Source of the DNA: JBNKZU01 sp050301795 | Lineage (GTDB): Bacteria > Pseudomonadota > Gammaproteobacteria > Thiohalomonadales > Thiohalomonadaceae | Reading direction: 5' to 3' | Assembly: GCA_050301795.1 (NCBI GenBank) | Contig: JBNKZU010000002.1 | Coordinates: 26,954-90,953, forward strand | DNA: 64,000 nt | Shown here: piece by piece, positions 35,962 to 43,880 of the stretch | Numbering within the stretch: position 1 is the first letter of the stretch | How the letters are laid out: each line of letters opens with the position of its first letter | Program-made: the position numbers and the translations under genes | The notes under the pieces: model-generated | Told to the model about the DNA's origin: nothing | Database searches by the model: none | Seen by the model: the letters and a program-made list of their open reading frames with translations, nothing else

Positions 35962-37208
35962 TGAAATTAGATATGTCAAAGAGATCAGATAAAAAATTAA
36001 TTGTTGCTCTGGATATTGGAACCTCAAAGGTCGTTGCAATTATTGGCGAGATAAATGATGGAAATGAGGTCGAGATCATCGGCTTTGGTCATCATCGCTC
36101 TTATGGAATGAAGAAGGGAGTGGTCGTTAATATTGAATCAACGGTTCAATCTATCCAACGCGCTGTAGAAGAGGCAGAACTTATGGCAGGTTGCCAGGTT
36201 CATTCAGTATATGCCGGCATCGCCGGAAGTCATATTAAAAGTCTCAATTCACATGGCATTGTTGCAATAAAGGATCGCGAGGTCTCACCGTTTGATGTTG
36301 ACCGTGTGATCGATGCCGCACGAGCCGTTGCAATTCCAGCAGATCAAAAGGTGCTGCATGTTATTCCTCAGGAATACATTATTGATAAGCAGGAAGGAAT
36401 TCGAGAGCCTGTTGGAATGTCAGGTGTACGGCTCGAAGCCAAGGTTCATTTAGTGACGGGGGCAGTAAGTGCGGCACAGAATATTATTAAATGTGTTCGC
36501 CGCTGTGGATTAGAGGTCGACGACATCATTCTTGAGCAGTTAGCGTCAAGCTATTCGGTATTAAGTGATGATGAAAAAGAGCTGGGTGTCTGCATTATCG
36601 ATATTGGTGGAGGCACTACGGATATCGCTGTATTTACAGAGGGTGCAATCCGACATACAGCAGTCATTCCAATCGCTGGTGATCAGGTCACTAATGATAT
36701 CGCTGTTGCGTTAAGGACACCGACACAAAACGCTGAGGATATCAAGATTAAATACGCCTGTGCATTAACACAGCTTGCAAATCCAGAAGAGACAATCGAG
36801 GTGCCAAGTGTTGGTGATAGGCCTGCAAGACGACTTGCTAGGCAGACCCTGGCTGAGGTGATTGAGCCTCGATATGAAGAGTTATTTACATTGATTCAGG
36901 CGGAGCTTCGTAGAAGTGGTTTTGAAGATCTATGTGCAGCAGGAATCGTATTAACCGGTGGCACATCAAAGATGGAGGGTGTGGTTGAACTTGCAGAAGA
37001 GATCTTCCATATGCCGGTTCGTTTAGGTGTGCCGCAAGGTGTTACAGGTTTGATTGATGTAGTACGCAATCCGATCCACGCAACGGGTGTCGGCTTGCTT
37101 CTGTTTGGAATGAATAATCGTGGCAATGCCAGCTCAAATTTTAATGAAAAGAGTGGTCTCGCTATGGTTTTTGAACGAATGAAGAGTTGGTTTCAGGGCA
37201 ATTTTTAA
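35961..37208 (+). CDS. ftsA: cell division protein FtsA
   Basis: A 415-residue actin-like ATPase that tethers FtsZ to the membrane. Phosphate-1 motif LDIGTSKVVAIIGE near residue 16, phosphate-2 VCIIDIGGGTTDIA near residue 212, adenosine motif IVLTGGTSKMEG near residue 331, and a C-terminal amphipathic membrane-targeting helix (FERMKSWFQGNF). The start at 35961 gives TGATG overlap with ftsQ; the internal ATG at 35973 would also give a normal N-terminus. Confidence 0.96.
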   Translation: MKLDMSKRSDKKLIVALDIGTSKVVAIIGEINDGNEVEIIGFGHHRSYGMKKGVVVNIESTVQSIQRAVEEAELMAGCQVHSVYAGIAGSHIKSLNSHGIVAIKDREVSPFDVDRVIDAARAVAIPADQKVLHVIPQEYIIDKQEGIREPVGMSGVRLEAKVHLVTGAVSAAQNIIKCVRRCGLEVDDIILEQLASSYSVLSDDEKELGVCIIDIGGGTTDIAVFTEGAIRHTAVIPIAGDQVTNDIAVALRTPTQNAEDIKIKYACALTQLANPEETIEVPSVGDRPARRLARQTLAEVIEPRYEELFTLIQAELRRSGFEDLCAAGIVLTGGTSKMEGVVELAEEIFHMPVRLGVPQGVTGLIDVVRNPIHATGVGLLLFGMNNRGNASSNFNEKSGLAMVFERMKSWFQGNF

Positions 37209-37242
37209 TGCCCTGTTTCTGTAACATGAGGAGGAGAAAGGT

Positions 37243-38418
37243 ATGTTTCAATTAGTCGAAAACAATTCACAAGGGGCGGTCATAAAAGTGATCGGTGTCG
37301 GTGGCGGCGGCGGAAATGCTGTCGAGCATATGGTGGCAGAAGCGGTTGATGGTGTCGATTTCATCTGTGCCAATACAGATGCTCAGGCATTAGAGCGCGC
37401 AAGCAGTAAAATCCAGATCCAGATCGGATCTAATATTACTAAAGGTCTTGGTGCAGGTGCAAATCCTGACATTGGTCGTCAGGCTGCGATGGAGGATCGT
37501 GACCGTATTACCGAGGCACTATCAGGTGCAGACATGATCTTTATTACAGCAGGAATGGGTGGTGGAACAGGAACAGGTGCTGCACCAATCATTGCACAAA
37601 TTGCTAAAGAGATGGGCATACTCACTGTGGCTGTGGTAACACGTCCATTCTCATTTGAAGGCAAAAAACGCATGGATATCGCAAGCGAAGGGATTGAGGA
37701 TCTTAAACAGTTTGTTGATTCTTTAATCACAATTCCTAATGAGAAACTATTAAGCGTTCTTGGTAAGGATATGTCACTGCTTGATGCCTTTAGAGCGGCA
37801 AACAATGTCCTTTTAGGAGCTGTTCAAGGGATAGCTGAGCTAATTACCCGCCCAGGCATGATAAACGTCGACTTTGCAGACGTTCGAACTGTGATGTCTG
37901 AGATGGGAATGGCCATGATGGGTACAGGTATTGCTTCTGGTGAAAATAGAGCAACTGAAGCAGCAAATAAGGCTGTCGCCAGTCCGTTGCTTGAAGATGT
38001 CGACCTGCGTGGAGCTAAAGGAATTCTTGTCAATGTAACGGCTGGATATGATCTAACGATTGGTGAGTTTCATGAAGTTGGTGAAACAGTTCGTGAATAT
38101 GCGTCAGATAATGCGACGGTTGTGATCGGTTCAGTTATGGATCCTGATCTCAGTGATGAGATACGGGTCACAGTAGTTGCTACCGGATTAGGCCAAGCTC
38201 AAAGCATCCAAGAGTCATTCAAACCCAAGATTGTTAAAAAGAACAATGGTGAGGTGGATTACGAAAAACTGGATCGTCCGGCATATGCTCGCGCAGCGTC
38301 TTCATCTAAGCCTTTGGCAGAAGAAGACCCTCTGTTACGAGCCAATGAGACTCAATCAGCCGACGATGGCTTTGAAATGCTCGATATTCCCGCATTTCTA
38401 CGCCGCCAAGCTGATTGA
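37243..38418 (+). CDS. ftsZ: cell division GTPase FtsZ
   Basis: A 391-residue tubulin homologue that forms the Z-ring. It has IGVGGGGGNAVEHM at the nucleotide site, the tubulin signature GGGTGTGAAP near residue 106, NVDFADVRTVM in the T7-loop region, and the conserved C-terminal peptide DIPAFLRRQ that binds FtsA and ZipA. A purine-rich GAGGAGGAGAAAGG precedes the ATG, a strong ribosome site fitting a highly expressed protein. A 34-bp gap separates it from ftsA. Confidence 0.97.
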   Translation: MFQLVENNSQGAVIKVIGVGGGGGNAVEHMVAEAVDGVDFICANTDAQALERASSKIQIQIGSNITKGLGAGANPDIGRQAAMEDRDRITEALSGADMIFITAGMGGGTGTGAAPIIAQIAKEMGILTVAVVTRPFSFEGKKRMDIASEGIEDLKQFVDSLITIPNEKLLSVLGKDMSLLDAFRAANNVLLGAVQGIAELITRPGMINVDFADVRTVMSEMGMAMMGTGIASGENRATEAANKAVASPLLEDVDLRGAKGILVNVTAGYDLTIGEFHEVGETVREYASDNATVVIGSVMDPDLSDEIRVTVVATGLGQAQSIQESFKPKIVKKNNGEVDYEKLDRPAYARAASSSKPLAEEDPLLRANETQSADDGFEMLDIPAFLRRQAD

Positions 38419-38462
38419 TTTTAAAGGAGTGTGAACGGAATCTAGTTGTTCATCAAATAGTC

Positions 38463-38471
38463 TGCTACAAT
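38463..38471 (+). promoter_or_regulatory. candidate extended -10 promoter for lpxC
   Basis: TGCTACAAT in the 105-bp ftsZ-lpxC gap is an extended -10 (TGN plus TACAAT) that does not need a good -35; none is seen. Just downstream CCGCC/GGCGG (38472-38491) could fold in the leader. A separate lpxC promoter at this point is known in E. coli. Confidence 0.45.
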
Positions 38472-38523
38472 CCGCCGGATAATTTTGGGCGGACTAGCAT
38501 GCTCAAACCTAGGGTGAAACGAT

Positions 38524-39435
38524 ATGTTAAGACAGAGAACATTAAAAAACTTGATTCGGGCAACCGGAGTAGGCCTGCATACTGGTGAAAAGGTATACTT
38601 GACGTTACGTCCAGCGCCAGTAGATACAGGTATTGTCTTCAGACGTATCGATCTCGATCCGGTCACTGAAATCTCGGCACGATATGACAATGTCGGAGAG
38701 ACGACACTTTCATCTACGCTTGTTCAAAACGGCGTCCGTATCTCAACAGTCGAACACCTCCTCTCGGCTATGGCAGGTATGGGTGTTGATAATGCCTATA
38801 TTGATGTTAGTGCGGCAGAGGTTCCGATCATGGATGGCAGCGCGGGACCTTTTGTCTTTCTGATCCAGTCTGCAGGTATTGAAGAACAAAATGCCGCGAA
38901 GCGTTTTATTCGTATCCGTAAGAAGGTTCGAATCGATGATGGTGATCGGTGGGTACAATTTGTCCCTTATGACGGCTTTAAGGTCTCTATGTCAATTGAC
39001 TTTGATCATCCTGTTTTCCGTAATCGCGATCAGGAGACAGAGATTGATTTCTCTTCAACCTCATTTGTCAAAGAGGTGAGTCGAGCTCGTACCTTTGGGT
39101 TTATGAGTCAGCTTGAGCAGTTACGTGCCCAGAATCTTGCACTAGGCGGTAGCCTTGATAATGCAATCGTGGTTGATGATTATCGTGTATTGAATGAGGA
39201 TGGGCTACGTTACGAAGATGAATTTGTGAAACATAAACTGCTTGATGCAATCGGTGACCTCTACCTCCTCGGTTACAGTCTGATCGGCGCATTCCGTGGT
39301 CACAAATCAGGCCATTTTCTCAATAACAAGCTACTACTTGAGCTCATGGCTCGAGAGGATGCCTGGGAAGTGGTGACCTTCGACGAAGAACATAAAGCTC
39401 CTATCTCCTATTCAAAGCCAGTGTCCGTAAACTAG
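38524..39435 (+). CDS. lpxC: UDP-3-O-acyl-N-acetylglucosamine deacetylase
   Basis: A 303-residue zinc enzyme catalysing the committed step of lipid A synthesis. Zinc-ligand segments are EHLLSAMAGMGVDN near residue 77 and KHKLLDAIGDLYLLG near residue 236, with a further catalytic His in RGHKSGH; the substrate region MDGSAGPFVF is also intact. Last gene of the dcw cluster, closing with a clear terminator. LpxC level is often set by proteolysis of its C-terminal tail; here the protein ends SKPVSVN. Confidence 0.97.
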   Translation: MLRQRTLKNLIRATGVGLHTGEKVYLTLRPAPVDTGIVFRRIDLDPVTEISARYDNVGETTLSSTLVQNGVRISTVEHLLSAMAGMGVDNAYIDVSAAEVPIMDGSAGPFVFLIQSAGIEEQNAAKRFIRIRKKVRIDDGDRWVQFVPYDGFKVSMSIDFDHPVFRNRDQETEIDFSSTSFVKEVSRARTFGFMSQLEQLRAQNLALGGSLDNAIVVDDYRVLNEDGLRYEDEFVKHKLLDAIGDLYLLGYSLIGAFRGHKSGHFLNNKLLLELMAREDAWEVVTFDEEHKAPISYSKPVSVN

Positions 39436-39450
39436 CAAAACTTAAGATCA

Positions 39451-39487
39451 AAAAAGCTCGTCATGGTTTCACCTTTCGAGCTTTTTT
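39451..39487 (+). terminator. Rho-independent terminator closing the dcw cluster
   Basis: AAAAAGCTCG (39451-39460) pairs with CGAGCTTTTT (39477-39486) around a 16-base loop, leaving a T-run. It is the only clear terminator between mraZ and this point, supporting one long dcw unit with internal promoters. Confidence 0.8.
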
Positions 39488-39502
39488 ATTGTTCTTAAAA
39501 TA

Positions 39503-39543
39503 ATTCAATTACATCTAAAACAATTGAGTTGTTGATTCAATTA
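39503..39543. promoter_or_regulatory. repeat elements upstream of feoA
   Basis: ATTCAATTA occurs exactly at 39503-39511 and again at 39535-39543, 32 bp apart (about three helical turns), with AATTGA at 39522-39527 forming an inverted partner to the second copy. This could be an operator for feoAB. It is not a good match to Fur or FNR consensus sites by eye. Confidence 0.3.
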
Positions 39544-39592
39544 AATCCGTCCACAATATTAGCTCTTAATAACAATAATAAAGAGTAATTCG

Positions 39593-39838
39593 GTGACAGT
39601 TACAGACAGTAAAATCTCAGCATTAGATCTACGACCGGGTGAAAGCGCCATAGTAGTGAAAGTCTTGGGAGAAACCTCTTTGCGAAAACGACTTAATTCA
39701 ATGGGGATCGTTCCCGGCGCAAAACTTATGGCTGATAAAGTCGCTCCGATGGGGGATCCGAGAAGCTATATCGTATTAGGCTATCAGATATCTTTACGAA
39801 AAGATGAGGCCAGGCAGATTCTAATCAATAAGGAGTAA
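39593..39838 (+). CDS. feoA: ferrous iron transport protein A
   Basis: An 81-residue cytosolic SH3-like protein (LDLRPGESAIVVKVLGE, RLNSMGIVPGAKL, YQISLRKDEA) that assists FeoB in Fe(II) uptake. The start is GTG at 39593 with only a weak AAGAG upstream. Separated from feoB by 80 bases, an unusually roomy gap for this pair. Its placement between lpxC and dciA interrupts a neighbourhood usually running lpxC-dciA-secA. Confidence 0.92.
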   Translation: MTVTDSKISALDLRPGESAIVVKVLGETSLRKRLNSMGIVPGAKLMADKVAPMGDPRSYIVLGYQISLRKDEARQILINKE

Positions 39839-39918
39839 TAGGTAAGAGATGTTGATTTTTGTTGGGAGAGCACAATCTCAATGTTCTGAGCATCTTAATT
39901 ATTTAGCACTTGGGCAAT

Positions 39919-41982
39919 ATGGGTATCAATAGCGAAAAAGTGATTACAGTTGCCCTTGTTGGTAATCCTAACAGTGGCAAAACCAGTCTGTACAATAGCC
40001 TGACTGGATCTCGTGGTGATGTCGCAAACTACCCTAGAGTGACCGTGAGCAAAAAGGAGGCTCAAATTGAGCACCAAGGTTGGGTGATCAAAATTATTGA
40101 CCTTCCAGGAATCTACTCTCTCTCGTCCCAATCTCCTGAAGAGCGCATTAGTCGAGAATTCATCCAGGAGCAGCACCCAGATATTGTGATCAACATTCTT
40201 GATGCGGGAAATCTTGATCGAAATCTTTTTCTGACAACCCAGCTTATCGAAATGGGTAAACCCCTGATATTTGTTCTCAATATGGTGGATGAATCTCAGC
40301 GTAAGGGCATTGAGGTGGATATCGACGGGATGGGGGCGATGCTGGGTGGGCCAGTCGTCGAAACCATCGCCTCAAAAGGGAAAGGGAATGAGCAACTTCT
40401 CCAGAAGATTATCGATATTGTTGAAGGTCATGAACAAACCCATCAGATTCGAATCAGCTACGACAGCCATTTGGAAAGTGCAATTCACCGTTCGGCGATC
40501 ATGGTTGCGATTCACCATCCCGGAGCCTTCACAGAGCATTATTGTCGATGGATGGCGATAAAACTACTTGAGGGAGACGAAGAGCTACTGCAAAAAGAGG
40601 GCGAGCATGATCCGCTGATTAACTCGATTAGGGAAGAGAAAAGAAACCTTGAAATACACCACGACGAGGCTGTCGATTCAATGATCGCAACAGCCCGTTT
40701 TGGATTTATCCACGGTCTGCTCGCCGAAGCCAGAACATCAAATAGTGATCCGTATGCCCTGCTTGAGAATACACGTCGATTAGATCAGGTCTTTTTAAAC
40801 CGGTTTCTGGGATTACCGATATTTCTCTTCTTTATGTGGATGATGTTTGAGGCAACCTTCACCTTAGGCGAGATTCCGATGGGCTGGATTGACAGTTTTG
40901 TTGCCGTGATATCAGACGGTGTATCGGCGATAATTCCATCAGGATTAATCCATGATCTGATTGTCGATGGGGTTATTGCTGGCGTCGGTGGTACTCTGGT
41001 TTTTCTTCCCAATATCGTCATCCTGTTTATCTTTTTAGCATTACTCAGTGAGACCGGATACCTATCCAGAGCCTCGTTTTTAATGGATAGAACGATGCAC
41101 CTGTTTGGATTGCATGGGAAGGCGTTTATACCGCTTGTTATGGGTTTTGGCTGTAATGTTCCGGCGGTATTGGCAACCAGAACAATTGAGAATGAAAAGA
41201 TGAGATTGGTTGCGATACTGGTCAACCCTTTTATGAGTTGCTCCGCTCGATTGCCGGTGTTTATCCTTTTTGCCGGAGCCTTTTTCTCGGAGATGGCCGG
41301 AACAATGGTTTTCGTAATGTATCTATTAAGTATCGTTACTGCGATGGGGGCGGCCATCTTTTTAAGTAAATTTGTGATACCCGGAGAGAATTCCCCCTTT
41401 GTTATGGAGTTGCCACCTTACCGGTTGCCAAGTTTTCGTGGAATTATCTACCACATGTGGGAGAAGGCGATCGGTTTTCTGCAAAAGGTCGGCGGGGTAA
41501 TCTTTATCGGCTCGATAATCATCTGGTTTTTGCAGGCATTTCCGCAACAAAATAGCAGTAGCATTGAAGGTATGCGCGAACCGGTTTCACTTCAGGATAG
41601 TTATTTGGGGCAAATCGGAGCCTCAATCGTTCCTGTACTAAAACCTCTAGGCTTTGAGTGGCAGGAGAGCATTGCTATTTTAACGGGCTTTGTGGCAAAA
41701 GAGGTGGTTGTGGCGAGTTATGCAGTAATCTATAACCGAGATAATAGTCTGGATGAGAATTCCAATTCGCTCAGGGCGGCAATCTCGGAGAATATGGATC
41801 GCCTTACAGCATTCGCTTTCATGGTATTTATACTACTTTACTCACCATGTTTGGCGACAATAGGCGCAATTAAGCGCGAAACTGGGCGATGGCGATGGGC
41901 AATATTTTCCATCTTCTTTTCGTTTACAATCGCATATCTGCTGGCATTGCTGGTAACGGTTGTTGGTCGGTTAATTCTTTAA
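39919..41982 (+). CDS. feoB: ferrous iron transport protein B
   Basis: A 687-residue Fe(II) transporter. The N-terminal G domain has GNPNSGKTS at residues 15-23, DLPGIYSLS (G3) and NMVD (G4). The membrane domain has two Gate regions, including LMDRTMHLFGLHGKAFIPL and GFGCNVPAVLATRTIE, where the cysteine is conserved. The start is ATG at 39919; a TTG at 39910 is possible, and neither has a clear ribosome site. Fe(II) uptake points to low-oxygen or acidic microhabitats. A Cys-rich partner gene follows by 13 bases. Confidence 0.95.
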   Translation: MGINSEKVITVALVGNPNSGKTSLYNSLTGSRGDVANYPRVTVSKKEAQIEHQGWVIKIIDLPGIYSLSSQSPEERISREFIQEQHPDIVINILDAGNLDRNLFLTTQLIEMGKPLIFVLNMVDESQRKGIEVDIDGMGAMLGGPVVETIASKGKGNEQLLQKIIDIVEGHEQTHQIRISYDSHLESAIHRSAIMVAIHHPGAFTEHYCRWMAIKLLEGDEELLQKEGEHDPLINSIREEKRNLEIHHDEAVDSMIATARFGFIHGLLAEARTSNSDPYALLENTRRLDQVFLNRFLGLPIFLFFMWMMFEATFTLGEIPMGWIDSFVAVISDGVSAIIPSGLIHDLIVDGVIAGVGGTLVFLPNIVILFIFLALLSETGYLSRASFLMDRTMHLFGLHGKAFIPLVMGFGCNVPAVLATRTIENEKMRLVAILVNPFMSCSARLPVFILFAGAFFSEMAGTMVFVMYLLSIVTAMGAAIFLSKFVIPGENSPFVMELPPYRLPSFRGIIYHMWEKAIGFLQKVGGVIFIGSIIIWFLQAFPQQNSSSIEGMREPVSLQDSYLGQIGASIVPVLKPLGFEWQESIAILTGFVAKEVVVASYAVIYNRDNSLDENSNSLRAAISENMDRLTAFAFMVFILLYSPCLATIGAIKRETGRWRWAIFSIFFSFTIAYLLALLVTVVGRLIL

Positions 41983-41995
41983 AAAGGAGTGAACA

Positions 41996-42205
41996 ATGGA
42001 GATGGTGATCCTGATTTTAATTCTTGGTGCTGCTCTTTTTTGTACGGGTCGTTACATCTATCGTGTGATCAAGGGTAGAGGAGCCTGTGACGCTGCGTGT
42101 GCTGAGACGTATGGAAAAAGTTGTGAAACACTCTGCCCTCAAAAAGAGCTGGATAATAAAGAAACAACCATTCCACTCGATCAACTCTTTTCTGATAAAA
42201 AATAG
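41996..42205 (+). CDS. FeoB-associated Cys-rich membrane protein
   Basis: A 69-residue protein with one N-terminal membrane segment (residues 3-20) and a cytoplasmic cluster of four cysteines (ACDAACAETYGKSCETLC). This matches small proteins found next to feoB in many bacteria, proposed to bind Fe or an Fe-S centre and help FeoB in place of FeoC. AAAGGAG lies just upstream of its ATG. Function is from context. Confidence 0.75.
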   Translation: MEMVILILILGAALFCTGRYIYRVIKGRGACDAACAETYGKSCETLCPQKELDNKETTIPLDQLFSDKK

Positions 42206-42224
42206 AGACAACACTATATATCTC

Positions 42225-42247
42225 AATCACTTAGGGTGATTTTTATC
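42225..42247. terminator. hairpin between the feo operon and dciA
   Basis: AATCAC (42225-42230) pairs with GTGATT (42236-42241), followed by TTTATC. A short, moderately convincing terminator in the 51-bp gap between convergent genes. Confidence 0.4.
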
Positions 42248-42256
42248 ACAAATCGT

Positions 42257-42703
42257 CTATTTTATATGTGTGGAGAGGCGTTTAATTGCCCTAGCGAGTG
42301 ATTCGTCTTCAACAGATTCAGCAAATTCTGCAAGCATTTTAGATGAGGTATGGGATAGGAAGAGGTGATTCTGAATAGTTTTTTCTGATGACGCTTCATT
42401 GTGTTGCGGGCGAACTCTAATAATTAGTTGATTGATCTCGGTATGGATCGTTTTTATCTGTTTCAGGATCTCATTACTTAGGAAGCGGATTCGATTGGCC
42501 CAACCATTCGAATCAGTTTCAAGAATGAGAGTCTGTTCACGGACATTAGAGACTCTCCATGGTGTATTGGCTGGGAGTAGCGGTGATAACAGGGGTTTAA
42601 GTGCAAACTCAAGCTTTTTAATCTTTTTTTGCTGTTTTAAAAGCTGAGCTAGCGTCTTATCACCTTGTTCGATATGAGATTTTATATGTCTTGGCTTATT
42701 CAC
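42257..42703 (-). CDS. dciA: DciA family (DUF721) replicative helicase loader
   Basis: A basic protein of about 148 residues with the DUF721 pattern: KTLAQLLKQQKKIKKLEFALKPLL, then the KH-like core VREQTLILETDSNGWANRIRFLSNEILKQI. DciA loads or stimulates DnaB helicase in the many bacteria lacking DnaC. There is no ATG near the expected start. I favour GTG at 42703 (AGAAG 6 bases upstream); TTG at 42739 would add 12 residues. The longer frame reaching 42868 overlaps the divergent peptidase gene and is not believed. Gammaproteobacterial context lpxC-dciA-M23-secA supports the call. Confidence 0.8.
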   Translation of the reverse strand: MNKPRHIKSHIEQGDKTLAQLLKQQKKIKKLEFALKPLLSPLLPANTPWRVSNVREQTLILETDSNGWANRIRFLSNEILKQIKTIHTEINQLIIRVRPQHNEASSEKTIQNHLFLSHTSSKMLAEFAESVEDESLARAIKRLSTHIK

Positions 42704-42758
42704 AAATTGCTTCTGGTGTAGTAACTTACGTCCTGACAATGAACCATAGTAATAATAA

Positions 42759-43688
42759 ATGAATATAATTCTGGTCACAAAGCGTTTGGGTAAAGCAAAT
42801 ACACTGTCTCTAAGCGGTGTATCAGCGCTTGCTATTGCAATCATTGCACTCATTGCCATTCCTGTCACGTCACTCTATATCGGCTATCAATACGGACTTC
42901 AAGAGAATGAAGCACTCTCTCCACAAATGGCGGAGAGCTGGCATCAGGTGGTTGATCAGCAAAAGGAAGAGATAGCAAAGATTAAGCTGGATGCAGAAAA
43001 CAACCTCACTGCATTGGCGCTAAAGCTGGGTCAAATGCAGGCTCATGTCACCAGGCTTGATGCCCTCGGTCAGCGGTTAGTCGAGTTTGGCGACTTAGGT
43101 GACAGCGAGTTTGATTTTTCACAATCACCAGCACAGGGTGGACCACTAATTGCAGACTCTGCGACCATTGATTTTAAGATTCCAGATTTCCTTAACCAGA
43201 TTGATGAACTTACAACTCAACTCGATGACCGACAGCAACAACTCTCCATACTTGAAACCGTACTCATGAATCAAAACCTCCACGAAGAGGTTATTCCCAC
43301 AGGCAGACCCGTTCTTAAGGGGTGGATTTCATCCCGTTATGGTAAAAGAACAGATCCATTTACAGGAAAGCCTGAATTCCACAAAGGTATTGATATTGCA
43401 GGTAAAAAAGGTTCACCAGTGATTGCGGTTGCATCAGGTGTCGTTATGTGGGCAGGAGATCGGTTCGGATATGGTTCACTTGTTGAGATCAACCACGGAA
43501 ATGGCTATATCACCCGTTATGGTCATAATGAGGACATTATCGTAAAAATCGGTGACACTGTTAGAAAGGGACAACAGATCGCAACCATGGGTAGCAGCGG
43601 CCGTTCAACTGGGCCTCATGTCCACTTTGAGGTAATGAATGAGGGTCGTACAGTCGATCCTATTAAGTTTGTTCAGGCATCAAGATAG
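42759..43688 (+). CDS. M23-family murein endopeptidase-like protein, membrane-anchored
   Basis: A 309-residue protein with a membrane segment at about residues 21-45, a periplasmic coiled coil (about 60-110 and 145-185) and a C-terminal LytM/M23 domain. The Zn ligands are intact: H-x3-D in FHKGIDIAG and H-x-H in GPHVHFEV, so it is probably an active endopeptidase rather than an EnvC-like regulator. It resembles the M23 protein that lies between dciA and secA in Pseudomonas. Divergent from dciA. Confidence 0.88.
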   Translation: MNIILVTKRLGKANTLSLSGVSALAIAIIALIAIPVTSLYIGYQYGLQENEALSPQMAESWHQVVDQQKEEIAKIKLDAENNLTALALKLGQMQAHVTRLDALGQRLVEFGDLGDSEFDFSQSPAQGGPLIADSATIDFKIPDFLNQIDELTTQLDDRQQQLSILETVLMNQNLHEEVIPTGRPVLKGWISSRYGKRTDPFTGKPEFHKGIDIAGKKGSPVIAVASGVVMWAGDRFGYGSLVEINHGNGYITRYGHNEDIIVKIGDTVRKGQQIATMGSSGRSTGPHVHFEVMNEGRTVDPIKFVQASR

Positions 43689-43880
43689 TCAGACACTCTA
43701 AAATCAACGATTTTCCTCTCTCTTTTCAGTACAATCTTTGTTACTGGAGCAGAATATCTCTAATGGTACTAATGATTTGCGGTATTCATTTCGCTTAATT
43801 GTTAGAATCGATGGAATTTTTTTTACGATCCCTTATCTAATTGTGAATTTCGACTAAATAACAATAATCGTGAGTCTGTA

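Noticed and set aside
42704..42868. Long dciA form starting on the far side of the divergent peptidase start
   Set aside because: It would overlap the M23 gene's membrane segment by 110 bases and adds a non-conserved hydrophobic stretch to a cytosolic protein.
43700..43714. AAAATC/GATTTT stem after the M23 peptidase gene as a terminator
   Set aside because: Six A/T-rich pairs with no clean T-run; too weak to list as a feature.
43689..43880. secM-like translation-arrest gene upstream of secA
   Set aside because: No frame of suitable length, signal peptide or arrest motif is seen in the 192-bp gap; the M23 gene occupies the usual position.
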